Positions 16,998 to 25,836 are shown, counted from the stretch's first letter. The stretch is DNA of 33,426 nt from Alphaproteobacteria bacterium (GCA_024279115.1 JAJRRW010000012.1:1-33426); one strand, 5' to 3'. The notes: generated from the sequence alone by a model not told the origin. Numbers and translations are program-made.

Positions 16998-18539
16998 ATG
17001 ACCCAGTTATTGAGTGTTTCCAAAGCTGTCCGGCTGGCTGGGGTATCCCGCCGCAAACTCCAGGACAAAATAGGCTCTGGTGAGCTTGCAACGTTTGAGG
17101 GCAAGGTTCGCATTGAAGATCTGTTGCGGGTGTTTCCGCGCATTGATCTCGATAAAGATCCCACACTTGAACAAATCGCCCAGATAAGATCCAAGTCAAA
17201 ACCGATGTTTGACTGGCAGCAAAGAGATCCCCCCAGTGCCGAAATCTTGTTGCGGCGTTTGCAGACCTTGAGCGGCCTGTTTTTACAGACCCAGCAAGCG
17301 CTTGATCAAAATAAAGAGCTTTTGAAAGAGGCTGTGGAGCAATTGGATGTGCTGGCCCGCGATGAACAGCTTGGCGAGGTTGCTCAAAAAAAGGTCACGT
17401 CTTTATTTGAGGACTTGTCGGAGCGGCGTAGTGCGCTGAATGTCGAGCAGGATCAAATGCTGGAGGCGCAAGGCGCTCGCCAGTCCAGGCAACAGCGCTT
17501 TTCTCATAATAAGGCGGTTTTGTTCACCAAGAATTTGCTCATGCATATCATCGCGCCCAGTGTGCAGATCATTCCAAGCGGTCATGAATTCTTGATCGAG
17601 GGTGCTGACACCGTTCTTGAAGCCGCCACCAGATCCGGCCTCAATGTCAATTACGGGTGCAATGATGCCAAATGCGGCGGCTGCAAGGCGCGGCTGATTT
17701 CCGGACAGGTGGTGGAAACCACAACGCCTGGATACAAGTTGAGCGCCCATGAGAAGAAAATGGGCTATGTGCTCATGTGCTGTAACACCGCTATCACCGA
17801 TCTGACCCTGGAAGCGGCAGAGGCAAATAGCCCCCATGATCTGCCCGAGCAACATCTTGAAACGCGTATATCGGGCCTGCAACAGTTGAATGATGATACC
17901 ATTCTTTTGCATCTGCGCGCCTCTGCGTCCGAAAATTTTCGTTTTCTGGCTGGACAAAAAGCCGTCTTGACGCTGGCCAGCGGCACAAGCCTAACACGCT
18001 CCATCATCAGTTGCCCGTGCGATGGCCAAAACCTCTATTTCATCATTCAAAAGGCAGGGGGCGACAAGCAGCTGGAGCCATTTTACGAGGATTTGCGGGT
18101 CGGGGACAAAATGCAACTGGTGGGGCCGCAAGGTGAGTTTTACTTGCAAAGCATGTCCACCAACCCGTCCTTGTTTATCGCCGATGATGCAGGCTTTGCT
18201 CCCATCAAATCTCTGGTAGAGCATGCCATCTCCATAGATCGCATCAAAAGCTTTGATTTTTACCACCATGGATCGTCTGACAGCCCGGCCTATTATCATA
18301 ATCTGTGCCGTTCGTGGCAAGATGCGTTCGAAAATTTCACCTATATCAATTTGCAATCAGATCTGTCGGCGCAAGAAATTGCGGCGCATATTTTATCGGA
18401 TCACCCCGACCCCGCCAAATTTGACGTCTATATTGCTGGCGCGCAGCCATTTGTGGATATCATAAAAATGGCCCTCCTTGCTGAAGGCTTGCCATCAGCG
18501 CGCCTGCGCGTTGAGATCATGTCACACGGTGCGGGTTGA
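16998..18539 (+). CDS. HTH / coiled coil / 2Fe-2S ferredoxin / flavoreductase fusion protein
   Basis: A 513-residue multidomain protein. Residues 4-47 (SVSKAVRLAGVSRRKLQDKIGSGEL...VRIEDLLRVFP) look like a MerR/excisionase-type helix-turn-helix; 90-175 is Gln/Glu/Lys-rich coiled coil; 195-275 is a plant-type 2Fe-2S domain with C221-x4-C226-x2-C229 and C261 or C262; 285-510 is a ferredoxin-NADP-reductase-like FAD/NAD module (ADDAGFAPIKSLVEHA, where the usual GGTG is DDAG, and YIAGAQPFVD at the end). The FAD motif RxYS is not canonical (LTRS). It is therefore either a redox enzyme tethered to DNA or a redox-sensing regulator. The sulfurtransferase gene begins 24 nt later, suggesting co-transcription. 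No clear ribosome site precedes the ATG. Confidence 0.85.
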   Translation: MTQLLSVSKAVRLAGVSRRKLQDKIGSGELATFEGKVRIEDLLRVFPRIDLDKDPTLEQIAQIRSKSKPMFDWQQRDPPSAEILLRRLQTLSGLFLQTQQALDQNKELLKEAVEQLDVLARDEQLGEVAQKKVTSLFEDLSERRSALNVEQDQMLEAQGARQSRQQRFSHNKAVLFTKNLLMHIIAPSVQIIPSGHEFLIEGADTVLEAATRSGLNVNYGCNDAKCGGCKARLISGQVVETTTPGYKLSAHEKKMGYVLMCCNTAITDLTLEAAEANSPHDLPEQHLETRISGLQQLNDDTILLHLRASASENFRFLAGQKAVLTLASGTSLTRSIISCPCDGQNLYFIIQKAGGDKQLEPFYEDLRVGDKMQLVGPQGEFYLQSMSTNPSLFIADDAGFAPIKSLVEHAISIDRIKSFDFYHHGSSDSPAYYHNLCRSWQDAFENFTYINLQSDLSAQEIAAHILSDHPDPAKFDVYIAGAQPFVDIIKMALLAEGLPSARLRVEIMSHGAG

Positions 18540-18563
18540 GTTTAATAAAACAAGGAAAACACC

Positions 18564-19403
18564 ATGACGACATGCCCTCTCGTTTCGAGTGATTGGTTAG
18601 CGGAACGATTAGATGATCCGCATATGCGATTGATTGATGCCAGCTGGCATCTGCCGGGCGGCGATCGCAACGCGCAAAAAGAACATGAGCAATCGCATAT
18701 TCGCGGCGCAGTGTTTTTCGATATTGATCGCTATGCGGCCCCGTCCGATCTTCCGCACATGATGCCAAGTGCCAGCGACTTTGCCTCTTTTGCCGGAGCG
18801 CTGGGCCTCGCCGATACGGATACCCTCGTCGTCTATAATACTTGCGGCCTGTTTTCGGCTCCCAGAGTGTGGTGGATGTTCAAGACATTTGGTGCGCAAA
18901 AGGTTTATATACTGGATGGCGGATTGCCCAAATGGATTACAGAGGGGCGCCCCGTTGAAAGTGGCACTGTTGCCCCTTCGCCAGCCGTGTTCAAGGCGCA
19001 GCTCGCCGCCAATGCCATCGCCAGCGCCGAGCAGGTTCTGGCTGGGGCGACCAGTGGTCAGGATCAGATCTATGATGCCAGATCGCAGGTTCGCTATAGT
19101 GGCCAACAAAAAGAATCCCGGCCCGGCCTGCGCAGTGGTCATATCCCGGGAACCGTCAATTTGCCGTTCACGGAGTTGCTGAATGAAGGGCGGCTCAAAC
19201 CGCGCGATCAGTTGCAAGAGGTTTTTGCCGCGCTGGATTTTGACCCCGCAAAACCGGTGATTACCACATGCGGTTCTGGTATCACTGCTGCGGTCATTTA
19301 TCTGGCGCTGGAATGTATGGGAGTTAGCGGCGCGCGGATCTATGATGGGTCGTGGACCGAGTGGGGAGGGCGCGACGAGCTGCCAGTGGCAACGGGCACG
19401 TGA
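18564..19403 (+). CDS. sseA: 3-mercaptopyruvate sulfurtransferase
   Basis: Two-domain rhodanese that moves sulfur from 3-mercaptopyruvate to thiol acceptors. The N-terminal rhodanese domain includes the family stretch RLIDASWHLPGGDRN and HIRGAVFFDID; the C-terminal domain carries the active loop CGSGITA near residue 236, the CG(S/T)GxTA form of mercaptopyruvate rather than thiosulfate transferases, and ends with DGSWTEWG. At 279 residues it is full length. AAGGA lies about 8 nt before the ATG. It sits between the iron-sulfur flavoprotein and the M20 amidohydrolase with short gaps, so a shared sulfur/thiol-related role is plausible but unproved. Confidence 0.94.
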   Translation: MTTCPLVSSDWLAERLDDPHMRLIDASWHLPGGDRNAQKEHEQSHIRGAVFFDIDRYAAPSDLPHMMPSASDFASFAGALGLADTDTLVVYNTCGLFSAPRVWWMFKTFGAQKVYILDGGLPKWITEGRPVESGTVAPSPAVFKAQLAANAIASAEQVLAGATSGQDQIYDARSQVRYSGQQKESRPGLRSGHIPGTVNLPFTELLNEGRLKPRDQLQEVFAALDFDPAKPVITTCGSGITAAVIYLALECMGVSGARIYDGSWTEWGGRDELPVATGT

Positions 19404-19445
19404 TCTCAATGACGCCAGCAGTTTTAACCGGGCTATGGATATGAC

Positions 19446-20618
19446 ATGAACGAGCTAACACCACTGGCACTGTCGCACGCGCTTGGCGAGGAAATGGCCC
19501 GTTGGCGTCAAAAAATTCATGCCAATCCCGAAACCGCCTTTACCGAATTTGAGACCGCCGGTTTCGTTGCCAGTCAGTTGCAAAGCTTTGGCATCGAGGT
19601 CCATCAAGGCTTGGCGACCACCGGTATTGTCGGGGTGCTCGAAAACGGCGATGGCCCGATGATTGGCCTTCGTGCCGATATGGATGCGCTGCATATTCAC
19701 GAGCAGACCAATCTGCCTTATGGGTCCAAAAATGAGGGTAAAATGCATGCCTGTGGCCATGATGGTCATACGGCGATGCTGCTGGGGGCGGCCAGAATTC
19801 TGGCCGAGACGAAACATTTTTCTGGCACCATTATTTTCATTTTCCAGCCGGCGGAAGAAAATGAAGGCGGCGCCGAGGTGATGATCAAGGACGGCCTGTT
19901 CGAGCGTTTTCCAGTAGAGCAGGTCTATGGCTTGCACAATTGGCCCGCGCTTGAAGAGGGCCGCATGGCGGTTGGCCCCGGTCCCATGATGGCGGCCAAC
20001 GAGACCTTCGAAATCAACATCGCCGGCACCGGCGCTCATGCTGCCATGCCGCATCTGGGCACTGATCCGGTCATTGCTGCCGCCCAGCTCATCACGGCGC
20101 TGCAAACCCTTGTCAGTCGCCGCACCGACCCGCAAGCAGCGGCTGTCATAACGGTGACGCAAATTCATGGTGGCGATACCTGGAATGTCATTCCAGACCA
20201 TGTCGATCTGCGCGGCACCCTCCGCTGGTTTAACCCTGAGATTGGTGCCGCGTTGAAGGCGTCGCTAGAAGAGCTGTGCACGGGGCTGGTCAAATCGCTT
20301 GGCTGCGAGGCGCAACTTTCCTTTGTGCATGCCTATCCCGCCACGATCAATACGCCAGATACGGCGAACATTTGCGCCGATGTGATGGCGGAGCTGATCG
20401 GTGAAGATTTCGTCGATCGCGATCCCGTGCCCAGCATGGGGGCAGAAGATTTCTCCTTCATGTTGCAGCAAAAGCCTGGCAGCTATGCGTGGCTTGGCAC
20501 CGGCACAGCGCCTGATTGCCCAAAGCTTCACAATCCCCATTATGACTTCAATGACAGGCAATTGCCCTTGGGTGCGGCCTATTGGGTGCAGCTCGCGCAA
20601 ACATTGCTAAAAGCGTGA
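19446..20618 (+). CDS. M20-family amidohydrolase (HipO-like)
   Basis: Metal-dependent amide hydrolase, 390 residues, of the hippurate / N-acyl-amino-acid hydrolase group. Metal and catalytic motifs are present: GLRADMDALHIHE, MHACGHDGHTAM, QPAEENEGGAEVMIKDG and GLHNWP, then the dimerisation domain (FEINIAGTGAHAAMPHLGTDPV) and the C-terminal MGAEDFSFM. The substrate cannot be deduced. It follows sseA by 42 nt and precedes the C69 hydrolase by 9 nt, which suggests joint expression of two N-acyl or peptide hydrolases. Confidence 0.93.
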   Translation: MNELTPLALSHALGEEMARWRQKIHANPETAFTEFETAGFVASQLQSFGIEVHQGLATTGIVGVLENGDGPMIGLRADMDALHIHEQTNLPYGSKNEGKMHACGHDGHTAMLLGAARILAETKHFSGTIIFIFQPAEENEGGAEVMIKDGLFERFPVEQVYGLHNWPALEEGRMAVGPGPMMAANETFEINIAGTGAHAAMPHLGTDPVIAAAQLITALQTLVSRRTDPQAAAVITVTQIHGGDTWNVIPDHVDLRGTLRWFNPEIGAALKASLEELCTGLVKSLGCEAQLSFVHAYPATINTPDTANICADVMAELIGEDFVDRDPVPSMGAEDFSFMLQQKPGSYAWLGTGTAPDCPKLHNPHYDFNDRQLPLGAAYWVQLAQTLLKA

Positions 20619-20627
20619 GGCGGGACC

Positions 20628-21548
20628 ATGTGCGACAGTTTCATAGCTCTTGCTGATGCGACCCTTGATGGATCGCTGATCTTTGCAAAAAATAGCGACC
20701 GGCCAGCGGGGGAGGGACAGACCGTGCAGGGTTTCCCGGCCCGCCAGTATGAGCCGGGAGCTATTGTTGCCTGTACCTATATTGAGATCCCGCAGGCCTC
20801 CAAAACCTTGTCGGTCCTGCTGTCGAAAATCGACTGGATGTGGGGCGCTGAAATGGGGGTCAATGAGGCGGGGGTGGTGATTGGCAATGAGGCTGTCTGG
20901 ACCAATCTTGCTCCGGGCCAAGCCGCTTTGCTTGGTATGGATCTTGTGCGTCTTGGACTTGAGCGAGGAGCAACCGCGCTGGCCGCTGTTGAGGTTATAA
21001 CCGGTCTTTTGCAAACATTCGGGCAGGGCGGTGCGTGTGCGAACGGGGATGCCAGTTTCACCTATGATAACAGTTTTTTGATCGCCGATGTGAACGAAGC
21101 TTATGTGCTGGAAACAGCGGGCAAAAACTGGGTTGCCAAACGCATCGACAAGGGCACCGCCAATATTTCCAACCGGCTGTCCATCAGGGCACAATATGAT
21201 TTGTGCAGTGATGGATTGCGGGAGGCTGTGTCCTCGCCAGACCCGGCGCATCAAAACAGCTCTATTGATTTTGCCGCCCGGTTCAGCGAGGCATCGTTGA
21301 CAATAGAGCCGGGATCGCGCGAGCATTGGGGAGCGCAATATCTGGCTGAACATAGTGGCAAGATCAGCCCCCAGACCATGAAAGATATACTCCAGGATCA
21401 TCAAAGTGGTATTTGCATGCATGGCGGCTTTGAGACGACGGCTTCCATGGTTGTTCAATTGCACCGGGATGGAGCGATGAACCTTTGGGTTGTGGACGAT
21501 CCTCACCCCTGTGCGGGCCAATATCGGCAGATGCGGCCCTTTGAATAG
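20628..21548 (+). CDS. C69-family secernin-like hydrolase
   Basis: N-terminal nucleophile hydrolase of the peptidase C69/secernin family. The start MCDSFIALADATLDGSLIFAKNSDR is diagnostic: Met removal would expose Cys2 as nucleophile. Further family blocks are YIEIPQ, WMWGAEMGVNEAGVVIGNEAVW, LLGMDLVRLGLERG, DNSFLIADVNEAYVLETAGKNW and ISNRLSI. At 306 residues it ends soon after the LWVVDDPHPC segment, shorter than many secernins (about 400), so the C-terminal extension is absent. A 28-codon frame just after (21577) is too short to call a remnant. GAGGCGGG precedes the ATG. Dipeptidase or acylase activity is by family analogy. Confidence 0.88.
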   Translation: MCDSFIALADATLDGSLIFAKNSDRPAGEGQTVQGFPARQYEPGAIVACTYIEIPQASKTLSVLLSKIDWMWGAEMGVNEAGVVIGNEAVWTNLAPGQAALLGMDLVRLGLERGATALAAVEVITGLLQTFGQGGACANGDASFTYDNSFLIADVNEAYVLETAGKNWVAKRIDKGTANISNRLSIRAQYDLCSDGLREAVSSPDPAHQNSSIDFAARFSEASLTIEPGSREHWGAQYLAEHSGKISPQTMKDILQDHQSGICMHGGFETTASMVVQLHRDGAMNLWVVDDPHPCAGQYRQMRPFE

Positions 21549-21846
21549 GGTTTTTCAATTTGCACAAGGCGCGACTATGGAGCGCATCGCCGCGATGAAG
21601 CGGGAGCGCCCGGCCTATGAATGGCGTTACGCCTGGTGCGGGATGAATGAGTATATTGTGTGAAGAAGGGGGTAGTCTGGTCCGGTCTGGCTGGGCCAGA
21701 TATCTCCAGGAAGACCTGCCTGTCAGTCCTCACCATACATTCAACGAAAAATAATGCAGAAAGCACGGTGAGGTATCAAGTTATTGAAAATTCGAGTCCT
21801 TTAAAATATTCAGACCACGATTTTCAGGATCGGACTGGCGTGTAGG
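21549..21846. other. Intergenic region between convergent C69 and DUF2853 genes
   Basis: No gene supported. It contains CTGGC/GCCAG close together near 21697 and CCTCACC with GGTGAGG (about 21728 and 21767), weak hairpins without T tracts that may end either transcript. Confidence 0.4.
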
Positions 21847-22188
21847 CTATTTGTAAACGGAGGCTTTTCTGAACCGTTTGGTCAGCATATAGTAGACCAC
21901 TGCCCGGTATTTGTTACGGTTCGAACGGCCATAGACATCAATCACTTCATCAATTGCTTCGTCAAGCTTTGGCGTGTCTTTCATTCCCAGCTTGTCGATC
22001 AAAAAGCTTTTCTTGACTGTTTCAAGTTCCGACTTGCTTGAGCTTGAGATCGTTGAAGAGTCTGCTTTATAGATTGAGGGACCACAGCCAATTGTTACTT
22101 TACGCAACAGGTCCATGTCCGGTTTCATATTGCATTTGTTTTCAAGATCGGACGCGTACTTTTCGATAAGTTCATCTCTCTTGCTCAT
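21847..22188 (-). CDS. DUF2853 family protein
   Basis: A 113-residue cytoplasmic protein that matches DUF2853 from memory of the family: MSKRDELIEKYASDLENKC at the start, PDMDLLRKVTIGCGPSIYKADSSTIS in the middle, and DEAIDEVIDVYGRSNRNKYRAVVYYMLTKRF at the end. The fold is helical; the function is unknown. ATG 22188 is preferred over 22203 because GGAG is placed for it and lies inside the longer reading. It is a single minus-strand gene facing the C69 gene. Confidence 0.88.
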   Translation of the reverse strand: MSKRDELIEKYASDLENKCNMKPDMDLLRKVTIGCGPSIYKADSSTISSSSKSELETVKKSFLIDKLGMKDTPKLDEAIDEVIDVYGRSNRNKYRAVVYYMLTKRFRKASVYK

Positions 22189-22755
22189 ATTTTTAATCTC
22201 CATTGAATTGAGTGCTTCGTGACGACAAGTATAAAACTACAAATCTAACTTTGATCGATTCGTACTTAGTTGAACACTAGGCGAGACAGGGCATAAAAAA
22301 CAATAGCCAATGAACAGGATATCTACAGGCTTGGTACAAGTCTTGTTGATGACAAGGGGGCGCTGGCGGTTTCCCTCATAGTTTTGGTGCGCGGCCAGCC
22401 ATTCAATTCGTGTGCTGCTTCATGAGCTTGGCAACATCTGCACAAAGAATATTTTATAGCTCGCCGCTCCAATATGACCGTTGGTGGCTGATCTGGGGGA
22501 GCTGGAAAACTAGCTGTGGTAGGTCAGGTAGGTCTGCGAGGGAGACATTGTTTTTGCCTCAAGGTTTGCGCCAGCGCCAAGAGCTGAAAATAATAGGAGT
22601 GAAAATAGAACCTTATTCATCCTTGTTTCCCTTTGTAATATCGACATTATCCCCGACCTCGGACAGGTTTTATTTTAGCACTTTGTATTTAGAAAGGGAA
22701 ATATTTTGCTTGCTCAAGGTGAGAATGAACCCTGGTCACCGCAACCATCAACCCC
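22189..22755. other. Gene-poor region between DUF2853 and the APS kinase fusion
   Basis: Apart from a possible 36-codon secreted peptide (22510-22620) no coding feature is convincing. TTTCCCTTT (22626-22634) and AAAGGGAAA (22693-22701) form a 9-bp inverted repeat. A 142-codon plus-strand frame (22410-22838) overlaps the APS kinase end and has no family features. Confidence 0.4.
22510..22620 (-). CDS. Possible small signal-peptide-bearing ORF (36 aa)
   Basis: On the minus strand ATG 22620 opens MNKVLFSLLLFSALGAGANL, a textbook Sec signal, followed by EAKTMSPSQTYLTYHS and TAG. GGGAAACAAGG lies directly upstream. It may be a tiny secreted peptide, or the surviving start of a longer exported protein: a +1 shift near the stop reopens about 55 codons without stops. 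Nothing around it supports a function. Confidence 0.3.
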   Translation of the reverse strand: MNKVLFSLLLFSALGAGANLEAKTMSPSQTYLTYHS

Positions 22756-24252
22756 TTAGATTATCTTGTTTTTTGCCAATTCGGCGAGGACGATATCGGC
22801 AAGATCTTTTGATGATGTGGTGCTGGCGTGAAGGGTGATCTCGGGCGTTTGTGGTGGCTCATAGGGAGAATCGAGACCCGTGAAATTTTTGAGCAGACCA
22901 GCCCGCGCCTTTTTATATAACCCCTTGGGGTCGCGCGCCTCGCAGACCTCCAGCGGTGTATCGACAAATATTTCTACAAATTCATCCTTGTCAAACATGT
23001 CGCGTGCGGCCTGACGTTCGGAACGAAAAGGCGAGATAAACGAGACCAGCACAATGAGGCCCGCTTCCACAAACAGTTTGGCTGTTTCGGAAATGCGGCG
23101 CAGGTTTTCAACCCGGTCTGCATCTGTAAATCCCAGGTCTCGACAAAGGCCGTGGCGCACATTGTCGCCATCAAGTACATAGGTGTGCTTGCCTTGCGCG
23201 TGCAGTTTTTTCTCGACGAGACTGGCAACCGCAGACTTCCCCGAACCTGAAAGACCGGTAAACCAAAGAACGCAAGGATTTTGGCGATTATTGCGGGCCC
23301 GTGCTGCTTTGTCGATCTCAAGCTTTTGCCAATGCAGATTGGTTGCCCGGCGCAGACCGTGCTTGATGATGCCAAAGGCAACAAGCTCTCCCGATTGAGT
23401 ATCTCTCAACAAGAAGCTGCCGGTTTCGCGGTGGTTCTCGAATGGTTCAAATGGGACAGAGCTATCCAGCGACAGGTTGCCATAGCCAAGATTGCCCGAC
23501 AGCAGGCGCTTTGCAGCCTGATGTTCAAGAGTTTCGGGATTGAAACAATGCTTCAGGGTGCTGATGTGAGCCTGCGCTGTTTGCGAGCCATTATCGAAAT
23601 TATAGTGACGACCCGGCAGCATGGGACTCTTTGAAATCCAGGAAAGATAGACCGCAAATTGATCAAGGCTTTCATCGGGGCTGGCTTTTCTGGCGGCGGG
23701 AGCGGGCTTTGAGGCAAGGCTTGAGAGCAACGGTGTCAATGCCTCGCCGTCATGCCAGTCAAAATGAGGGGATTTGCTATGGAGATTATCGCCAGAACGC
23801 AGGTCAACTGGTATGAAGTGCATGCTTTGACAATCAAACTCGACTGGATGATCATTGAACTTGTCTTGCAGGGCTCGAAACCGCTCTTGGGAATAGTCGA
23901 CATGTGACATATTGTCTATGGCCACGATTATGTGGGGAATAGCGGCAAGGCAGCTTAGCGTTTTTATCCAATAGTCTTTTTGTTCCAAGCCAAAATCTGC
24001 ATCAATAACCATGACGAGAATATCGCCACGCAATGATAAAAGGGCGGTGTTAAAGGCCTGGTGGCCCAGTAAAGAAAGGTCGAAAACCGTCATGCAGGGT
24101 GATGAAACCTGGTATTGCTGCGGGTATTTATTCGATCGCTTGGCGTCTGGTTGAAGGTGCGGCCTGGCATCGGGAAACAGGCTGGCACAAATATCATTTT
24201 CTGACAGGCGGGACGGCGAAACCAGTAGTAGATGAGGATTGCGATCAGCCAT
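22756..24252 (-). CDS. Decayed CysN GTPase domain fused to an intact CysC APS kinase
   Basis: The C-terminal ~200 residues are a complete adenylylsulfate kinase, which phosphorylates APS to PAPS: P-loop WFTGLSGSGKSAVAS, YVLDGDNVRHGLCRDLGF, then ENLRRISETAKLF, ISPFRSER, FVDTPLEVCEARDPKGLYKKAR. The first ~310 residues align by eye with CysN (ATP sulfurylase GTPase) as in CysNC/NodQ fusions, down to the linker LRRATNLHWQ. But the GTPase is dead: the P-loop region reads SPSRLSEND, the DTPGHE switch is DLSLLGHQ, NKMD is DNMS, and the central barrel is mostly missing (about 300 residues instead of ~430). A CysN-domain-3-like stretch (NHRETGSFLLRD) remains. No cysD is present here. ATG 24252 and TTG 24279 are both possible starts. 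It follows cysQ on the same strand. Confidence 0.88.
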   Translation of the reverse strand: MADRNPHLLLVSPSRLSENDICASLFPDARPHLQPDAKRSNKYPQQYQVSSPCMTVFDLSLLGHQAFNTALLSLRGDILVMVIDADFGLEQKDYWIKTLSCLAAIPHIIVAIDNMSHVDYSQERFRALQDKFNDHPVEFDCQSMHFIPVDLRSGDNLHSKSPHFDWHDGEALTPLLSSLASKPAPAARKASPDESLDQFAVYLSWISKSPMLPGRHYNFDNGSQTAQAHISTLKHCFNPETLEHQAAKRLLSGNLGYGNLSLDSSVPFEPFENHRETGSFLLRDTQSGELVAFGIIKHGLRRATNLHWQKLEIDKAARARNNRQNPCVLWFTGLSGSGKSAVASLVEKKLHAQGKHTYVLDGDNVRHGLCRDLGFTDADRVENLRRISETAKLFVEAGLIVLVSFISPFRSERQAARDMFDKDEFVEIFVDTPLEVCEARDPKGLYKKARAGLLKNFTGLDSPYEPPQTPEITLHASTTSSKDLADIVLAELAKNKII

Positions 24253-24303
24253 ACATTTGCCTTGCTGTCGATGGGTCAAACATGCCGGGTCCCATCATGA
24301 TAA

Positions 24304-25134
24304 TTATACAAGCTGCCTATCAGCTATATCGGCATCTGCCCAGGCGATAAAAAAGGGGTTCAGATAATTCTTGTCGACTTTTCCATATGTCAAAGGCTTG
24401 CCATCGACCGTCAACACCTGTCCTCCAGCTGCTCTCAAAACAGCATCGCCAACAGCGGTATCCCACTCCATGGTTGGACCAAAGCGTGGATAAAGGTCGG
24501 CATCGCCGCGTGCCAACAAACAAAATTTTAACGAGGATCCAGCGCTTTGCAGATTGCGAACCTTGTATTGTGCGATAAAGGCTTTGGTCTCTTTTGTCAT
24601 ATGAGATTTACTGGCAACAACAGCCAGTCCATTTTCAGGGCTGGTGCTGGTTGTCACCCGCGTCATGTCAAGGTCGCTCAAGGTGGTTTTTGGCCCAAAA
24701 GGATCAAGTTGTGTGGCGATGACTTTATCAGGCGCAAGGGTCACGTAAAGGTCTTTGGTCGCTGGCGCATAAACCATCCCAAAGACCGGCTCCGCCTTGT
24801 CGATCAGGGCGATATTGACCGTAAACTCATGACTTTTGTTGATAAATTCTTTGGTGCCATCGAGGGGGTCAACCAGAAAAAAGCGCTCACCAATATCCGG
24901 GATAATCCCGTGGCTTGCCGCTTCTTCGGCGATGACTGGAATTTGCGGTGCTATGTTGGCAAGGCGCTCAAGAAGGATGGTTTCAGCGGCCTGGTCTGCA
25001 GCCGTAACGGGACTATTGTCGGTTTTAAATGCCACTTCGACATTTTGATCATAGAACTCCATCTCAATGCGGCCCGCCGCCTGAACCGCAGACAACAGCT
25101 CGTTAGCCAGTTCGTGATGTTTGTTAAATGTCAT
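24304..25134 (-). CDS. cysQ: 3'(2'),5'-bisphosphate nucleotidase CysQ
   Basis: Mg-dependent phosphatase that converts PAP, the by-product of PAPS-using sulfotransferases, to AMP. The inositol-monophosphatase fold is clear: AEE metal ligands at residues 69-71, DPLDGTKEF at 89-97, and EWDTAVGDAVLRAAGG near the C-terminus; SPVTAADQAAE matches the family start. 276 residues, full length. It is followed 51 nt later by the APS kinase fusion and preceded by the RfbC-like epimerase, all leftward. Pairing PAPS synthesis with PAP removal next to a polysaccharide locus that also has a sulfotransferase supports a sulfation role. Confidence 0.95.
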   Translation of the reverse strand: MTFNKHHELANELLSAVQAAGRIEMEFYDQNVEVAFKTDNSPVTAADQAAETILLERLANIAPQIPVIAEEAASHGIIPDIGERFFLVDPLDGTKEFINKSHEFTVNIALIDKAEPVFGMVYAPATKDLYVTLAPDKVIATQLDPFGPKTTLSDLDMTRVTTSTSPENGLAVVASKSHMTKETKAFIAQYKVRNLQSAGSSLKFCLLARGDADLYPRFGPTMEWDTAVGDAVLRAAGGQVLTVDGKPLTYGKVDKNYLNPFFIAWADADIADRQLV

Positions 25135-25253
25135 GCCAGCAATCTTGTTTCTTCAGGCCAGATATTCATTTATCAGTTCAATCGTCTATTTACAACCGGC
25201 GGGGCGCTGGAGCGGGGAACGGAACGGAAGGAGCAAGAACAGAACAGCCCTGG

Positions 25254-25808
25254 CTAGTCAATCCGATCGCGTTGAACCGGATCTGTAAAAGCCGGCCAGC
25301 TATTATCCGCATCAGAAATCACCTTGGGCTCATGAGGCCAGTCGATGGCAAAAAAGGGATCGTTCCAGGCGATGCCTTTGGCGTGTCCTGGCTCATGGGG
25401 GCTGCGCATTTGATAGTGGATTGCCGTATGCTCCTCGAGCGTTAAAAAGCCATGGGCGCAGCCTGTTGGAATAAACACGGCATTCATGTCTTTGGCGCTT
25501 AGGGTAAAGCTTTGCCATTGGCCAAAGGTTTGGCTGTTAGGCCTGATGTCGAGGACGATATCATAGGCGCTGCCAGAGACGCAGCGTACCAGCTTGGATT
25601 CGGCGAAGGGCGGGTTTTGATAGTGCAGGCCCCGCAGGGTAAAGGCGCGCAGATTGCCAGAAAGGTTTATCTGCGTCGAGTTGAAATGGATACCGGCCTC
25701 CAAAAACGCCTGCGGGCAATAGAGGCGCGAAAAAAAACCGCGTTCATCGCCATGAGGCTCAGCAAGGACTTCAACCACTCCTTCAAGGCGGGTTTTTTGA
25801 AAGCGCAT
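25254..25808 (-). CDS. RfbC/RmlC-type sugar 3,5-epimerase
   Basis: A 184-residue cupin of the dTDP-4-dehydrorhamnose 3,5-epimerase family. Family blocks: GDERGFFSRLYC, QINLSGNLRAFTLRGLHYQ with the catalytic-base His62, KLVRCVSGSAYDIVLDIR, and IPTGCAHGFLTLEEHTAIHYQM, where Tyr132 can be the acid. With CDP-glucose dehydratase and a sugar C-methyltransferase in the same operon, the substrate is more likely a CDP-4-keto-6-deoxy sugar than dTDP-linked, so rfbC is not assigned. It starts 28 nt after the methyltransferase stop. Confidence 0.92.
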   Translation of the reverse strand: MRFQKTRLEGVVEVLAEPHGDERGFFSRLYCPQAFLEAGIHFNSTQINLSGNLRAFTLRGLHYQNPPFAESKLVRCVSGSAYDIVLDIRPNSQTFGQWQSFTLSAKDMNAVFIPTGCAHGFLTLEEHTAIHYQMRSPHEPGHAKGIAWNDPFFAIDWPHEPKVISDADNSWPAFTDPVQRDRID

Positions 25809-25836
25809 GATCTGCTTCTCCTCGTTTGACTGTTCG

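Noticed and set aside
21577-21663. 28-codon frame after the C69 gene as its lost C-terminus
   Set aside because: Different frame, no recognisable secernin C-terminal residues, and too short to support a frameshift claim.
22410-22838. 142-codon plus-strand frame
   Set aside because: Overlaps the 3' end of the APS kinase gene, no homology recognised, composition unlike neighbours.
24547-25257. 236-codon plus-strand frame
   Set aside because: Shadow of cysQ on the opposite strand.
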